Shown here one piece after another: positions 7,057-17,200 of a stretch of DNA of 37,810 nt. The translations under genes were made by a program, and so were the position numbers. Under the pieces are notes generated by a model. That model saw only the letters and a program-made list of their open reading frames with translations, had not been told where the DNA came from and made no database searches. Every line of letters starts with the position of its first letter. The stretch's first letter is position 1. Origin of the DNA: an uncultured Clostridium sp. (lineage in GTDB: Bacteria; Bacillota; Clostridia; Lachnospirales; Lachnospiraceae); assembly GCA_900543885.1 (NCBI GenBank), contig UQTA01000028.1:1-37810 (forward strand). The letters are read 5' to 3'.

Positions 7057-8082
7057 ATGGAAAAAAGAGATAATAAACATAAGAAAAAATGGAATTGCGT
7101 TCTGGCGGCAGTTATGTTTGTGATGCTGTTGATGTCAGGATGCGCTGTAAAGCAAAAGGAACCGATCAGCAAGTCAGATTTTCTCCTGAATACATTTGTC
7201 ACCGTTACTTTGTATGATACAGATAAGGAAGAAATCTTAGACGGTGCCATGGATGTATGCAGGGAATATGAGGATGTGTTAAGTACCACAATAGAGACCA
7301 GCGAGATTTATCAGATGAATCATCGAAAAGAGGGAGAAAGACAGTTTACAGTTTCAGATAAAACAGCGGAGGTTTTGAAGAAAGGATTGGAATACTGTGA
7401 AATGTCTCACGGTGCTTTTGATATTACCATTGAGCCTTTAAGCAGTCTCTGGGATTTTACAGGAGAAAATCCTAAGGTTCCTGATGCAGACCTGATCCAA
7501 AAGGAACTTGCAAAAGTGGGATATGAAAAAGTATCACTGGATGGAAATATAGTTACTTTTGCAGATGATGATACAGCTATTGACCTGGGGGCGATTGCCA
7601 AGGGATTTATTGCAGATCGTATTAAGGATTATCTTACAGAACAGGGAGTAAAAAGCGCTATTATCAATCTGGGAGGCAATGTACTCTGTATAGGTGAGAA
7701 AACAGACGGAACGCCTTTTAAAATCGGTCTCCAGAAGCCATTTGCAGATCGCTCGGAAACAGTAGCAGCTCTTGATATCAATGATCTGTCTGTGGTATCT
7801 TCTGGTGTATATGAACGTCATTTTATCCAGGACGGTGTGAATTATCATCACATTTTAGATCCACATACCGGTTATCCTTATGAAAATGGTCTGACTCAGG
7901 TGACGATCATCTCAAAACAGTCAGTGGACGGAGACGGACTGAGTACATCCTGCTTTGCGCTGGGACTGGAAAAAGGAATGGAACTGGCGGATTCACTGGA
8001 TGGTGTATATGCTGTATTTGTTACAGAAGACGGAGAGCTTCATTATTCCAAAGGAGCCAGAGAAATGTTAAGTGAGGATTAA
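7057..8082 (+). CDS. apbE: ApbE-family FAD:protein FMN transferase, lipoprotein
   Basis: It attaches FMN covalently, via a phosphoester on Thr or Ser, to membrane flavoproteins such as Rnf/Nqr subunits outside the membrane. A lysine-rich start, a hydrophobic stretch and the lipobox LMSGC (residues 25-29, Cys29 lipidated) show it is a lipoprotein. ApbE motifs are IDLGAIAKGFIADR, IINLGGNVLCIG, HHILDPHTGYP and DGLSTSCFALG. A GTG at 7051 is in frame, but ATG 7057 is preferred. With 341 residues it has normal length. No Rnf genes are in the window, so its client protein is elsewhere. The promoter touches the start codon. Confidence 0.9.
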   Translation: MEKRDNKHKKKWNCVLAAVMFVMLLMSGCAVKQKEPISKSDFLLNTFVTVTLYDTDKEEILDGAMDVCREYEDVLSTTIETSEIYQMNHRKEGERQFTVSDKTAEVLKKGLEYCEMSHGAFDITIEPLSSLWDFTGENPKVPDADLIQKELAKVGYEKVSLDGNIVTFADDDTAIDLGAIAKGFIADRIKDYLTEQGVKSAIINLGGNVLCIGEKTDGTPFKIGLQKPFADRSETVAALDINDLSVVSSGVYERHFIQDGVNYHHILDPHTGYPYENGLTQVTIISKQSVDGDGLSTSCFALGLEKGMELADSLDGVYAVFVTEDGELHYSKGAREMLSED

Positions 8083-8126
8083 CGTATAGAAAGAACTTAC
8101 TTAAAACGAAAAGCAGGAGAAAAAAC

Positions 8127-8549
8127 GTGTTTGGAAAATTATGGAAAAAATGTGTAAATTATGAAACCATCAGTTATCTGATCTGCGGTGTGCTGACTAC
8201 AGTGGTGGATTTTGCTTCCTATACTGTATTCAGGAAAATGTCCATGGGGGTTGGTACATCTCAGGCACTTTCATGGGTAGCGGCAGTTTTATTTGCCTAT
8301 ATTGTAAATAAGATCATCGTATTCCGCAATTTTAATATGCATCCAGGTTATTTATTAAAAGAAGGAAGTGCTTTTTTTGCAGCAAGAGCAATTTCCGGAG
8401 TGGCTACCTGGATCTTAATGGTGGTTATGGTAAAACTGGGAGGAGACAGAGGCTTCGTTTATGAAATGTTTTGTAAGCTGACAGCTTCTGTTATCAATAT
8501 GGTGGCAAACTACGTATTCAGTAAGCTTTGGATCTTTAAAAAGAAATAA
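8127..8549 (+). CDS. GtrA-like membrane protein
   Basis: A 140-residue protein with four hydrophobic helices: YLICGVLTTVVDFASYTVF, ALSWVAAVLFAYIVNKIIVF, ISGVATWILMVVMVKLG and ASVINMVANYVFSKLWIF. The pattern, with VDF in helix 1 and NK after helix 2, is that of GtrA-type proteins, thought to help move polyprenyl-linked sugars across the membrane for cell-surface glycosylation. The start is GTG with AGGAG seven bases upstream. It follows apbE by 44 bases and precedes YfhO, another polyprenyl-sugar-related protein, so these two likely work together on surface glycans. Confidence 0.85.
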   Translation: MFGKLWKKCVNYETISYLICGVLTTVVDFASYTVFRKMSMGVGTSQALSWVAAVLFAYIVNKIIVFRNFNMHPGYLLKEGSAFFAARAISGVATWILMVVMVKLGGDRGFVYEMFCKLTASVINMVANYVFSKLWIFKKK

Positions 8550-8594
8550 TATCAGAAATAAAATCTAAAAGCGGCTGTAGGAAAGGTGAATGCA

Positions 8595-11426
8595 GTGAGT
8601 CGTGAAGAAATAGAACAGGTAGAAAAGGAACTGGATGCAGTACTGGAAATGGTTCAGAGACCGGTTCCGATGAAAAATACAGACAGCAGGGAGGAAACAG
8701 CATCTTTGCAGGAAAATGACCCATTACAGACAAAAAGAAAAACGGAAAAAGAACCAGAAATGCAAAAGAAAATAGGAACAGAAAAAGAAAGAGATAAACG
8801 TGATCTGGAAGAAACAGCCAAAGATCAGGCGGCAGCAGCCCAAAGAAAAGATCAGGATCCGGGTGATGAAGTTACTGTGGATCATACAGACCCAGAGGAA
8901 TTTTATACAGAAGAAATTTATGATGCAGAAGACCCGGAGCATTTCCGGTTTCTGCGTCCGATGGATGGTCTGATCGCAGCTTTTTTTGTTCCGGTAGCTG
9001 TTCTGATCATTCTCTTTGCCCAGAGAGGAATCTTTCCTTTTGGGGAAGAATGTTTTTTAAGAACGGACATGTACCATCAGTATGCCCCCTTCTTTTCTGA
9101 ATTCCAGTATAAGTTAAAGCAGGGAGGAAGCCTTCTTTATAGCTGGGATATTGGCATGGGAGTGAATTTTTCTGCTCTTTATGCCTACTATCTGGCAAGT
9201 CCGGTGAACTGGCTGATCATTTTATGTCCGAAGAAATTCATTATTGAATTTATGACGATCCTTATTATGATAAAAACAGGTATTTGCGGTGTCACATTTA
9301 CCTGGTATCTGGATCACCATTTTGAAAAAAAGCATTTTATAGCCGGCATTTTCGGAATCTTCTATGCTTTAAGCGGTTATATGGCGGCTTACAGCTGGAA
9401 TATTATGTGGCTGGACTGCATTTTCCTGCTGCCCCTGATCCTTTATGGCTTAGAGCAGCTGGTACGTGAAAAAAAAGGCCTGTTTTACTGTGTGACATTG
9501 GGGCTGTCTATTTTGTCAAATTACTATATTTCCATCATGATCTGTATTTTTATGGTCATGTATGTGATCGTGCAGGTCATCTTATATCCTCCAAAGGGAG
9601 TAAAAGAACTGGCAGCAACAGGTGTGCGTTTTGGATTTTATTCCCTTCTTGCAGGCGGATTGGCGGCAGTAGTGCTTTTGCCGGAGATCTATGCATTGCA
9701 GGCTACTGCTTCCGGGGATTTTAGTTTTCCCAAAACCATCAGCTGCTATTTTTCCATTTTTGATATGATCGCCCGGCATATCGGAAATGTGGGAACGGAG
9801 ATTGGCCTGGATCACTGGCCAAATATCTACTGCGGCGTGGCAGTGCTTATGTTTCTGCTTCTGTATCTGGGAGCAAAGAAGATCACTGTGCGGGAAAAGG
9901 CAGTTTACTGTGGTCTGCTGTTAATGTTTTACGCAAGCTTTTCTATTAATGTGTTAAACTTTATCTGGCATGGTTTCCATTATCCAAACAGTCTTCCATG
10001 CAGGCAGTCCTTTATCTATATCGCTCTGGTGCTGACCATGTGTTATCAGGCTTTTATGGAATTAAAAGAAACTTCCTGGAAAAAGGTGGTATGGGCATTC
10101 TGGGGTGCTATTATCTTTGTGATCATGGCAGAAAAACTTGTGGATAACTCAGAGCAATTTCATTTTTCTGTGTTTTATGCAGCGATCATTTTCCTGGCAC
10201 TGTATATGGGACTTATTTATCTGTATAAGCGCAAACACTGGAATGGAGATGCGATCCTGATGATGACGCTGCTTTTGGCAGCATTGGAAGCGGCGTTAAA
10301 TCTTGGCGTTACCAGCCTTCCAACTACCAGCAGAACTGCTTATGTAAAGGATAATGAGGATACGGAACAGTTGGCTGGAAACATCAAATGTGATACTTTT
10401 TACAGAGTGGAAAAGGGGGACAGCAAAACGAAAAATGACGGTGCCTGGATGAATTTCCCGTCAGCGTCCCTGTTTTCTTCCGTGGCCAATGCTTCTTTAT
10501 CTGATTTTGTAAGATTCCTTGGCTGCGAAAGTTCCACCAATGCTTACAGCATCAAGGGTAGCACTCCCTTAGTGGACAGCCTGTTTTCTATCCGCTATGG
10601 CATTTACCCGGATCAGCAGCCGGCGACGGGTTTAAAAGAGCAGATCGGGCGGAAAGGCTCTATGTGGCTTTATGAAAATAAATACACACTGCCTGTGGCA
10701 TTTATGCTGCCATCTGATGTAGAAAGCAACTGGCTGTTAGATTCCGGCAATCCGGCCATTGTGCAGAATGACCTTTGTAATGTTTTAGGAACCAGGGATG
10801 TGCTGGTATCCAATGAAGGCGTTACGGAAGGTAAAAAATTTACTTTTACAGCGGAAGAAAATGGCCAGTATTATGTGTATGTGACCAATAAGAAAGTGGA
10901 AAAGGTTACAGCATCCATGGGTGAGAAAAGCCAAACCTTTGACAACGTGGACAGAGGTTATCTGCTGGAGTTGGGGTATCTTGTAAGAGGAACGGATGCA
11001 GAGCTTCGGTGTGAAGATGATGGCAATCCTACCCTTCAGGCAGAAGTATGGCGTTTCGATACAGAAGCGTTTAAAGAGTTCTATGAAAAAATGGATCAGA
11101 ATCCTGTAAATTTAACAAAATGGACAGATACAAAGCTTGCCGGTACCATTCATGCAGGCGCAGCAGGTACTATGTATACAAGTATTCCATATGATAAAGG
11201 CTGGAAGCTTACAGTGGATGGCGTGGAAACAGAAACAAGACAGATTTTTGATACATTTTTGGCTGCGGATCTTACAGAAGGCGACCATGAGATCACTTTG
11301 ACCTATGAGCCGCAGGGATTAAAAACAGGTGCCATGATCACAGGTGTGAGTCTGGCAATATTTGCTGCTGCAGCGGTTATTACTGCTGTAAATGAAAAAA
11401 AATACAAAAAAAAGAGGCAAAAATAG
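8595..11426 (+). CDS. YfhO-family membrane protein (GT-C type glycosyltransferase)
   Basis: A protein of about 943 residues. YfhO proteins are multi-pass GT-C-fold enzymes that decorate teichoic or lipoteichoic acids from polyprenyl-sugar donors. Family features are the first extracellular loop with acidic residues (EECFLRTDMYHQYAPFF), then WDIGMGVNFSALYAYYLASPVNW, about a dozen helices, and a C-terminal beta-rich extracellular part ending SIPYDKGWKLTVDGVETETRQ, TEGDHEITLTYEP and a final helix. Unusually, about 110 highly charged Glu/Lys/Asp-rich residues precede the first helix. GTG 8595 is best served by AAAGGTGA (8582-8589); GTG 8586 is possible. Translation follows gtrA closely. Confidence 0.88.
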   Translation: MSREEIEQVEKELDAVLEMVQRPVPMKNTDSREETASLQENDPLQTKRKTEKEPEMQKKIGTEKERDKRDLEETAKDQAAAAQRKDQDPGDEVTVDHTDPEEFYTEEIYDAEDPEHFRFLRPMDGLIAAFFVPVAVLIILFAQRGIFPFGEECFLRTDMYHQYAPFFSEFQYKLKQGGSLLYSWDIGMGVNFSALYAYYLASPVNWLIILCPKKFIIEFMTILIMIKTGICGVTFTWYLDHHFEKKHFIAGIFGIFYALSGYMAAYSWNIMWLDCIFLLPLILYGLEQLVREKKGLFYCVTLGLSILSNYYISIMICIFMVMYVIVQVILYPPKGVKELAATGVRFGFYSLLAGGLAAVVLLPEIYALQATASGDFSFPKTISCYFSIFDMIARHIGNVGTEIGLDHWPNIYCGVAVLMFLLLYLGAKKITVREKAVYCGLLLMFYASFSINVLNFIWHGFHYPNSLPCRQSFIYIALVLTMCYQAFMELKETSWKKVVWAFWGAIIFVIMAEKLVDNSEQFHFSVFYAAIIFLALYMGLIYLYKRKHWNGDAILMMTLLLAALEAALNLGVTSLPTTSRTAYVKDNEDTEQLAGNIKCDTFYRVEKGDSKTKNDGAWMNFPSASLFSSVANASLSDFVRFLGCESSTNAYSIKGSTPLVDSLFSIRYGIYPDQQPATGLKEQIGRKGSMWLYENKYTLPVAFMLPSDVESNWLLDSGNPAIVQNDLCNVLGTRDVLVSNEGVTEGKKFTFTAEENGQYYVYVTNKKVEKVTASMGEKSQTFDNVDRGYLLELGYLVRGTDAELRCEDDGNPTLQAEVWRFDTEAFKEFYEKMDQNPVNLTKWTDTKLAGTIHAGAAGTMYTSIPYDKGWKLTVDGVETETRQIFDTFLAADLTEGDHEITLTYEPQGLKTGAMITGVSLAIFAAAAVITAVNEKKYKKKRQK

Positions 11427-11458
11427 AAAAAACAGCCGCAAAATGTAGATTTATAAGG

Positions 11459-11464
11459 TATAAT
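11459..11464 (+). promoter_or_regulatory. -10 box for argH
   Basis: TATAAT is perfect, but no convincing -35 box lies 16-18 bases upstream. The next bases, TGAATAATTAT, loosely resemble half of an ArgR-type arginine box. The transcript would begin near 11471 and include the hairpin at 11481-11528. Confidence 0.4.
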
Positions 11465-11480
11465 GAATAATTATAACACG

Positions 11481-11528
11481 CTCTCAGAAGCCAGAATGCC
11501 AAAATACAGGTAAAAAGGCTTTTGGGAG
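11481..11528 (+). promoter_or_regulatory. 12-bp leader hairpin before argH
   Basis: CTCTCAGAAGCC (11481-11492) pairs along its full length with GGCTTTTGGGAG (11517-11528), with two G-U pairs and a 24-base loop. No T run follows, so it is not a terminator. It may stabilise the message or act in translation control. The ribosome site AAGGAGA (11557-11563) is unpaired. Confidence 0.4.
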
Positions 11529-11571
11529 TACATTTCCACAATAAAGAATAAAGTAAAAGGAGATACAAAAT

Positions 11572-12954
11572 ATGAAGCTTTGGGGCGGACGTTTCACAAA
11601 AGAAACAGATCAGCTGGTACAGAATTTTAATGAATCACTTTCATTTGATCAGAAATTTTATCGTCAGGACATCAGAGGCAGTATTGCTCATGTAAAGATG
11701 CTGGCAAAACAGGGAATCCTTACAGAAGCAGACAGAGATGCCATTGTGGCAGGTCTGGAAGGCATTAGAGAAGATTTAGACAGCGGCAAGCTGGTGATCC
11801 CGGTTGATTCCGAATATGAGGATATCCATTCTTTCGTAGAAGGAACTTTAACAGAGCGCATCGGCGAGGCAGGAAAGCGTCTTCATACCGGACGCAGCCG
11901 TAATGACCAGGTGGCTCTGGATATGAAGCTGTATACAAGAGATGAAATTGATGAATTAGATGTTCTTGTAAAAGAGCTTTTAAAAGAACTTCTGGTGATC
12001 ATGGAGGCAAATACCGAGACATTTATGCCTGGTTTTACTCATTTACAGAAAGCGCAGCCTGTAACACTGGCTCATCATATGGGTGCATATTTTGAAATGT
12101 TCTCCAGAGACCGCTCCCGTTTACAGGATATCCGCAAGAGGATGAATTATTGTCCATTAGGCTCTGGCGCTTTGGCTGGAACTACTTATCCATTAGACAG
12201 AGAATATACGGCAAAGCTTTTGGATTTTGACGGACCAACTTTAAACTCTATGGATTCTGTGTCTGACCGTGATTATCTGATCGAGCTGTTAAGCGCATTA
12301 TCTACCATTGCCATGCATTTAAGCCGTTTCAGTGAGGAAATTATTATCTGGAATACCAACGAATATCGTTTTGTGGAGATCGATGATTCTTACAGCACAG
12401 GAAGCAGCATTATGCCTCAGAAGAAAAATCCGGATATTGCAGAGCTGATCCGCGGCAAGAGCGGACGTGTTTACGGAGCACTTGTTTCCATGCTCACTAC
12501 CATGAAGGGACTTCCTCTGGCTTATGATAAAGATATGCAGGAAGATAAGGAACTGACCTTTGATGCCATTGATACAGTAAAAGGCTGTCTGTCCTTATTT
12601 ACCGGTATGATTTCTTCTATGAAATTCCGCAAGGACGTAATGGAAGCCAGCGCAAAGAATGGCTTTACCAATGCTACAGATGCAGCGGATTATCTGGTAA
12701 ATCACGGTGTACCATTCCGTGATGCCCATGGTATTGTGGGTCAGCTGGTGCTGTTATGCATCGATAAGGGAATTGCTTTAGATGATCTTCCGTTGGAGGA
12801 ATACAAGAAGATCAGTCCTGTATTTGAGGAAGATGTATATGAAGCCATCAGCATGAAGACCTGTGTTGAAAAGCGTATGACCATTGGTGCACCAGGTCCT
12901 CAGATGATGAAGAAAGTAATTGAGATCTATAAAAAGCAGTTAGAACAGGCTTAA
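11572..12954 (+). CDS. argH: Argininosuccinate lyase
   Basis: It splits argininosuccinate into arginine and fumarate, the last step of arginine synthesis, as a cytoplasmic homotetramer. The 460-residue length is normal. It opens with the family's MKLWGGRF, has GRSRNDQVALD (His-Thr-Gly-Arg-Ser-Arg-Asn-Asp region), FTHLQKAQPVTLAHH, and the fumarase/lyase signature GSSIMPQKKNPD at residues 277-288, whose Ser acts in catalysis. It is a single gene here: argG is not adjacent, so arginine genes are dispersed in this genome. A strong terminator follows. Confidence 0.97.
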   Translation: MKLWGGRFTKETDQLVQNFNESLSFDQKFYRQDIRGSIAHVKMLAKQGILTEADRDAIVAGLEGIREDLDSGKLVIPVDSEYEDIHSFVEGTLTERIGEAGKRLHTGRSRNDQVALDMKLYTRDEIDELDVLVKELLKELLVIMEANTETFMPGFTHLQKAQPVTLAHHMGAYFEMFSRDRSRLQDIRKRMNYCPLGSGALAGTTYPLDREYTAKLLDFDGPTLNSMDSVSDRDYLIELLSALSTIAMHLSRFSEEIIIWNTNEYRFVEIDDSYSTGSSIMPQKKNPDIAELIRGKSGRVYGALVSMLTTMKGLPLAYDKDMQEDKELTFDAIDTVKGCLSLFTGMISSMKFRKDVMEASAKNGFTNATDAADYLVNHGVPFRDAHGIVGQLVLLCIDKGIALDDLPLEEYKKISPVFEEDVYEAISMKTCVEKRMTIGAPGPQMMKKVIEIYKKQLEQA

Positions 12955-12980
12955 TACGCAGAAGATAGTAAGGGAATGTG

Positions 12981-13016
12981 AGGTGCCGCAAAAGAAGGGT
13001 TATTTTTGCGGCACCT
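12981..13016 (+). terminator. Intrinsic terminator of argH
   Basis: AGGTGCCGCAAAA (12981-12993) pairs perfectly over 13 bp with TTTTGCGGCACCT (13004-13016), with a 10-base loop, followed by TTTGCTTTT. Confidence 0.9.
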
Positions 13017-13056
13017 TTTGCTTTTATAAAAGGCTGACAGACAGAGGGAGGTTTTT

Positions 13057-14205
13057 ATGAAGCTGTTTCATTTATCAGACCTGCATATAGGAAAACGGGT
13101 CAATGAATTTTCTATGCTGGAGGACCAGAAATATATTTTGAGGCAGATTTTAAAGGCGGCAAATGAGTATCAGCCGGATGGGATCATACTGGCGGGGGAT
13201 ATTTATGATAAGCCGGTTCCGGCGGCAGAGGCAGTCCAGGTATTTGACGATTTTCTCACAAGTTTAAGTGAAATGAAGCTGCCTGTGTTTATGATCAGCG
13301 GAAATCATGATTCTGCGGAGCGTGTTTCCTATGGCGGACGGCTGATGAAGAAAAGCGGTATTTATGTGGCGCCTGTGTATGAGGGAAAGACAGAAAAGGT
13401 GGAGTTAAAGGATGATTATGGAAAAGTGTGTATTCATTTGCTGCCCTTTATAAAACCGGCTGCAGTCCGTCATGCTTTTGAAGGGGGAGAGTATGAAAAA
13501 GAGGCAGAGACAGTCTGCGACTATCAAAGTGCTGTAAAAATGGCAGTTTCCCATATGGAAATAGAGGAAGGAGCCAGAAACGTACTGGTGGCCCACCAGT
13601 TTGTTACCGGGGCTATGAGATGTGAATCGGAGGAAGTGTCAGTAGGTGGTCTTGACAATGTGGATGCCTCTGTGTTTGATGATTTTGATTATGTGGCATT
13701 AGGTCATATCCACAGTCCTCAGGCAGTGGGAAGAGAGCAGGTGCGTTATTGCGGTACGCCTCTTAAATACTCCTTTTCAGAAGCTGGCCAGGAAAAATCC
13801 ATTACTGTGGTGGAATTAAAAGAAAAGGGTAATACCCAGATTACATTCATTCCATTGCAGCCTCTGCGGGATATGCGCAAGATCCGGGGAAGCTATATGG
13901 AAGTAACGGCAAGATCTTTTTATGAAAATGACAGCTGCGATGATTACCTTCATGTGACTCTTACTGATGAGGAGGACATTTTAGATGGTCTGCAGAAGCT
14001 GCGGGTCATTTATCCCAATATCATGCAGCTGGAATACGATAACCGCAGAACCAGAGAAAATATGGAGCTTACAGCAGCCCAGGCAGTGGAGAAAAAGTCG
14101 GAAATGGAGCTGTTTATGGAATTTTATGAGCTGCAGAACAACCAGTCCATGAGTCAGGTTCAGGAAGAGTTTGTACGGAATATCATCCAGGAGGTGAAAG
14201 AATGA
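13057..14205 (+). CDS. sbcD: Exonuclease SbcCD, nuclease subunit SbcD
   Basis: SbcD is the Mre11-type Mn2+ nuclease that, with SbcC, opens hairpins and trims blocked DNA ends. Calcineurin-like phosphoesterase motifs are in order: FHLSDLHIGK (residues 4-13), LAGDIYDKPVP, MISGNHDSAERV, VAHQFV and LGHIHSPQ. The 382-residue length fits. AGGGAGG lies 6 bases before the ATG. Its stop overlaps the sbcC start by 4 bases, giving translational coupling. It follows the argH terminator, and no obvious promoter was found between. Confidence 0.95.
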   Translation: MKLFHLSDLHIGKRVNEFSMLEDQKYILRQILKAANEYQPDGIILAGDIYDKPVPAAEAVQVFDDFLTSLSEMKLPVFMISGNHDSAERVSYGGRLMKKSGIYVAPVYEGKTEKVELKDDYGKVCIHLLPFIKPAAVRHAFEGGEYEKEAETVCDYQSAVKMAVSHMEIEEGARNVLVAHQFVTGAMRCESEEVSVGGLDNVDASVFDDFDYVALGHIHSPQAVGREQVRYCGTPLKYSFSEAGQEKSITVVELKEKGNTQITFIPLQPLRDMRKIRGSYMEVTARSFYENDSCDDYLHVTLTDEEDILDGLQKLRVIYPNIMQLEYDNRRTRENMELTAAQAVEKKSEMELFMEFYELQNNQSMSQVQEEFVRNIIQEVKE

Positions 14206-17200
14206 AGCCGAAGAAACTGATCATAAGCGCTTTCGGACCTTATGCGGAAAAAACAGTGGTAGATTTTGAAAAACTGGGAGAAAAAGGTCTTTATCTGATC
14301 ACTGGTGATACAGGTGCGGGAAAAACAACACTTTTTGACGCCATTACATTTGCACTGTATGGGGAAGCCAGCGGAACTGTAAGGGAAACAGGAATGTTTC
14401 GCAGCAAATATGCGCCGGATGATGTGCCTACCTATGTGGAGCTTCATTTTATCTACCAGGGAAAAGAGTATAAAGTGACCCGAAATCCGGAGTATCTTCG
14501 GCCAAAGGGCAGAGGAACAGGCTTTACATTGCAGAAAGCAGAGGCAGAGCTTATTTTTCCCGATAGTCGGCCGCCGGTAACCAAAACAAGAGAAGTGACC
14601 AAAGCCATTATAGAGTTAATGGGGCTTGATTATCGCCAGTTTACCCAGATCGCAATGATCGCCCAGGGAGATTTTCAGAAGCTTTTATTAGCCGGAACCA
14701 CAGAACGTGGGGAAATCTTCCGACAGATCTTCCACACAGGGATCTATCAGGATATTGAAAACAGGCTGCGGGATGCTGTAAAGGGAAAATGGAAGGAATA
14801 TGATGAGATGCGCCGCAGCATCAGTCAGTATCTGGACGGTGCCAGTATAGGTGGAGATCCCCAGACAGAAAGTGAATGGAAAGAACTGAAAAAGGCGAAA
14901 TTTGAAGGAAAGACCATTCGGGGGATCGAACTGCTGACAGAAGTTATGGAACGTCAGGAAAAGAGCTTGCAGGAGTCAGCTGGGCAGATAGAACAGCTGG
15001 ATAAGGAGATACAAAGAGCGAACAAAACGCTGGGAGAAGAAAAACAGAGACAGCAGATGCAGAAAAAGCTTGAGGAAAAGAAAACGCAGTTGACAGAGCT
15101 GGAACCGAAGCTGGCAGCTGCTGTTTTGGAGAAAAACCAGGCAGAAGAAAATGCAAAGGCCTGTGAAGATCTGGCAGAAGAGATCCGGGAGCTGAGCAGG
15201 AAAAAAGAGGGACTTAAGGCTTTCAGCCAAAAAGTGAAGGAGGCAGAAGAAAAAGAAAAGAAGATCAGGGAAGAAATACAGGAAGATGAAGATCTGAAAA
15301 AGAAAAAAATTTCCTGGGAACAGGCTATGCAGAAAAATAAAGAAGCCCAGGAAAGTCTGAAAGGTGCAGAAGCAGAAAAAGAACGCCTGCAGGGCAAATT
15401 CAGGGAAGTATCTGGAAAATGTGAAAAACTTGCAGAAGATGAAAATGCACTGGATCAGGCAATAAAGGAGAAAAACAGCTGGCTGAAATCGTTAAAAGAA
15501 CTGGAAAAATGGGAAAAAGAGTTAAGCCAGAAGAAAAAAGAACTGACAGACCGGGAAAATGCTTTGACGCAGATGGCTGGAAGGGAGCCTGTTTTACAGA
15601 TGCGATCCGGGCAGCTGAAAGAGTTTTGGGATCAGGTGGTTTTGCTGGAAAAGACAGAAGAAAAGCTGAGCAAAGCTCAGAGAGAATATGAAGATGCAGT
15701 TCATGTAAGAAACAGAGACAGAGAAAACTATAACCAGCTGGAACAGGTATTTTTAGACGCTCAGGCAGGTTTGCTGGCCAGACATTTAAAAGAAGGGGAA
15801 AAATGTCCTGTGTGCGGCTCCCTTCATCATCCTCAGCCGGCGGTGCTTATGGATGAGGTGCCGGATAAAGAAATACTGGATCAAAAGAGGGAAGAATTAG
15901 AGAAAGAAGAAAAGAAAGTACAGAATCTAAGCACGTTGGCTGGTCAGTGGAAAGAACAGATCGAAGAAAGGAAGGAACAATGCAGGAATAAGGCAGAGCA
16001 GATTTTTGGAGACCAGTGGAAAGCAGACCAGGATCAGGAAAGGATAAAGCCTCGTCTGTCAGAAGAAATCCAGACTTGCAGCCAGCAGTTAAAGGATGCC
16101 AGAAACGGGGCAGAAGCTTTGAAAGAGTGTCAGGAAGAAAAAGGTAAGCTGGAGAAAAAAGAAGAAGTTTGCCAGAAAGAACTTCTTGATGCCCGCGATT
16201 TTTACGCGGCTGCGGATGGACAGCTGTCACTGCTGATCCGGCAAAATATGGATCATGTACCAGAAGACCAGGATGCAGAAGCGGTTTTAGACCAGATCCG
16301 AGCCTCTTTTGCCCAGAGAAAAAGGGAAAACCAGGCGGCTTTAGATCAGATTCGATCTGAGTTAGAACAGAACAGGGAAAAGGAAGAAGCTTTAAAACGT
16401 TTAAAGATCCAGGCGGAAAAACTGGAAGAGGATCAAAAACGTCTTCTGGAATGTATTTCCCAAAAAGCGCTGCTGATCCAGAGACTAAAGACCCAGGAAG
16501 AAGAGTTAAAAAAACAGATAGAAGAAGAAAAGAAGATCTATGATACAGTTACAGAAGAGGAAATAGAGGAACTGCTGAAATCGAACATAGATAAAAAGAA
16601 GGAGCTGGAAACAGCACGGAGTACGACTATAGAAATATTCAATGAATTAAATGCACAGTTGGGGGGACTGAAGTCTACCATAAAAACTCTGCAAAATCAG
16701 ATTGATGCAGTTGAAGAAAGTTTAGGAGAAGAAGAGATAAAGGAAAAAATTTGTGCCCTTTCTGAAGAAAAGAAAGGATGGGACGAAAAATATTCCAGGC
16801 AGTTTGCAGATTTGGAAAATAACCGTTGTATTTACAACAATGTTAGGGGAAAACAGGAAAAAATGGCAGCAGCGGAGCAGGAATATGTATGGATGCGGGC
16901 ACTTTCCGATACAGCAGGGGGAACACTGAGCGGAAAGAGAAAAATCGAGCTGGAGACCTATGTGCAGATGGCTTATTTTGACCGGATCCTTCGCAGGGCC
17001 AATCTGCGCCTTATGACCATGAGCAGCGGCCAGTATGAATTAAAGCGACAGGAAAACGGGGAGAGTAAGAAAGAAAAAGCAGGTCTGGAGTTAAATGTAA
17101 TTGATCATTACAACGGAACGGAACGCAGTGTAAAGACACTTTCCGGCGGTGAATCTTTTCAGGCTTCTCTTTCACTGGCACTGGGGCTTTCTGATGAGAT

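Noticed and set aside
14944..15397. Several overlapping Phe/Ser/Leu-rich frames antisense to sbcC
   Set aside because: They are the complement of the Glu/Lys-rich coiled coil (GAA to TTC, AAA to TTT) and are expected in any such region.
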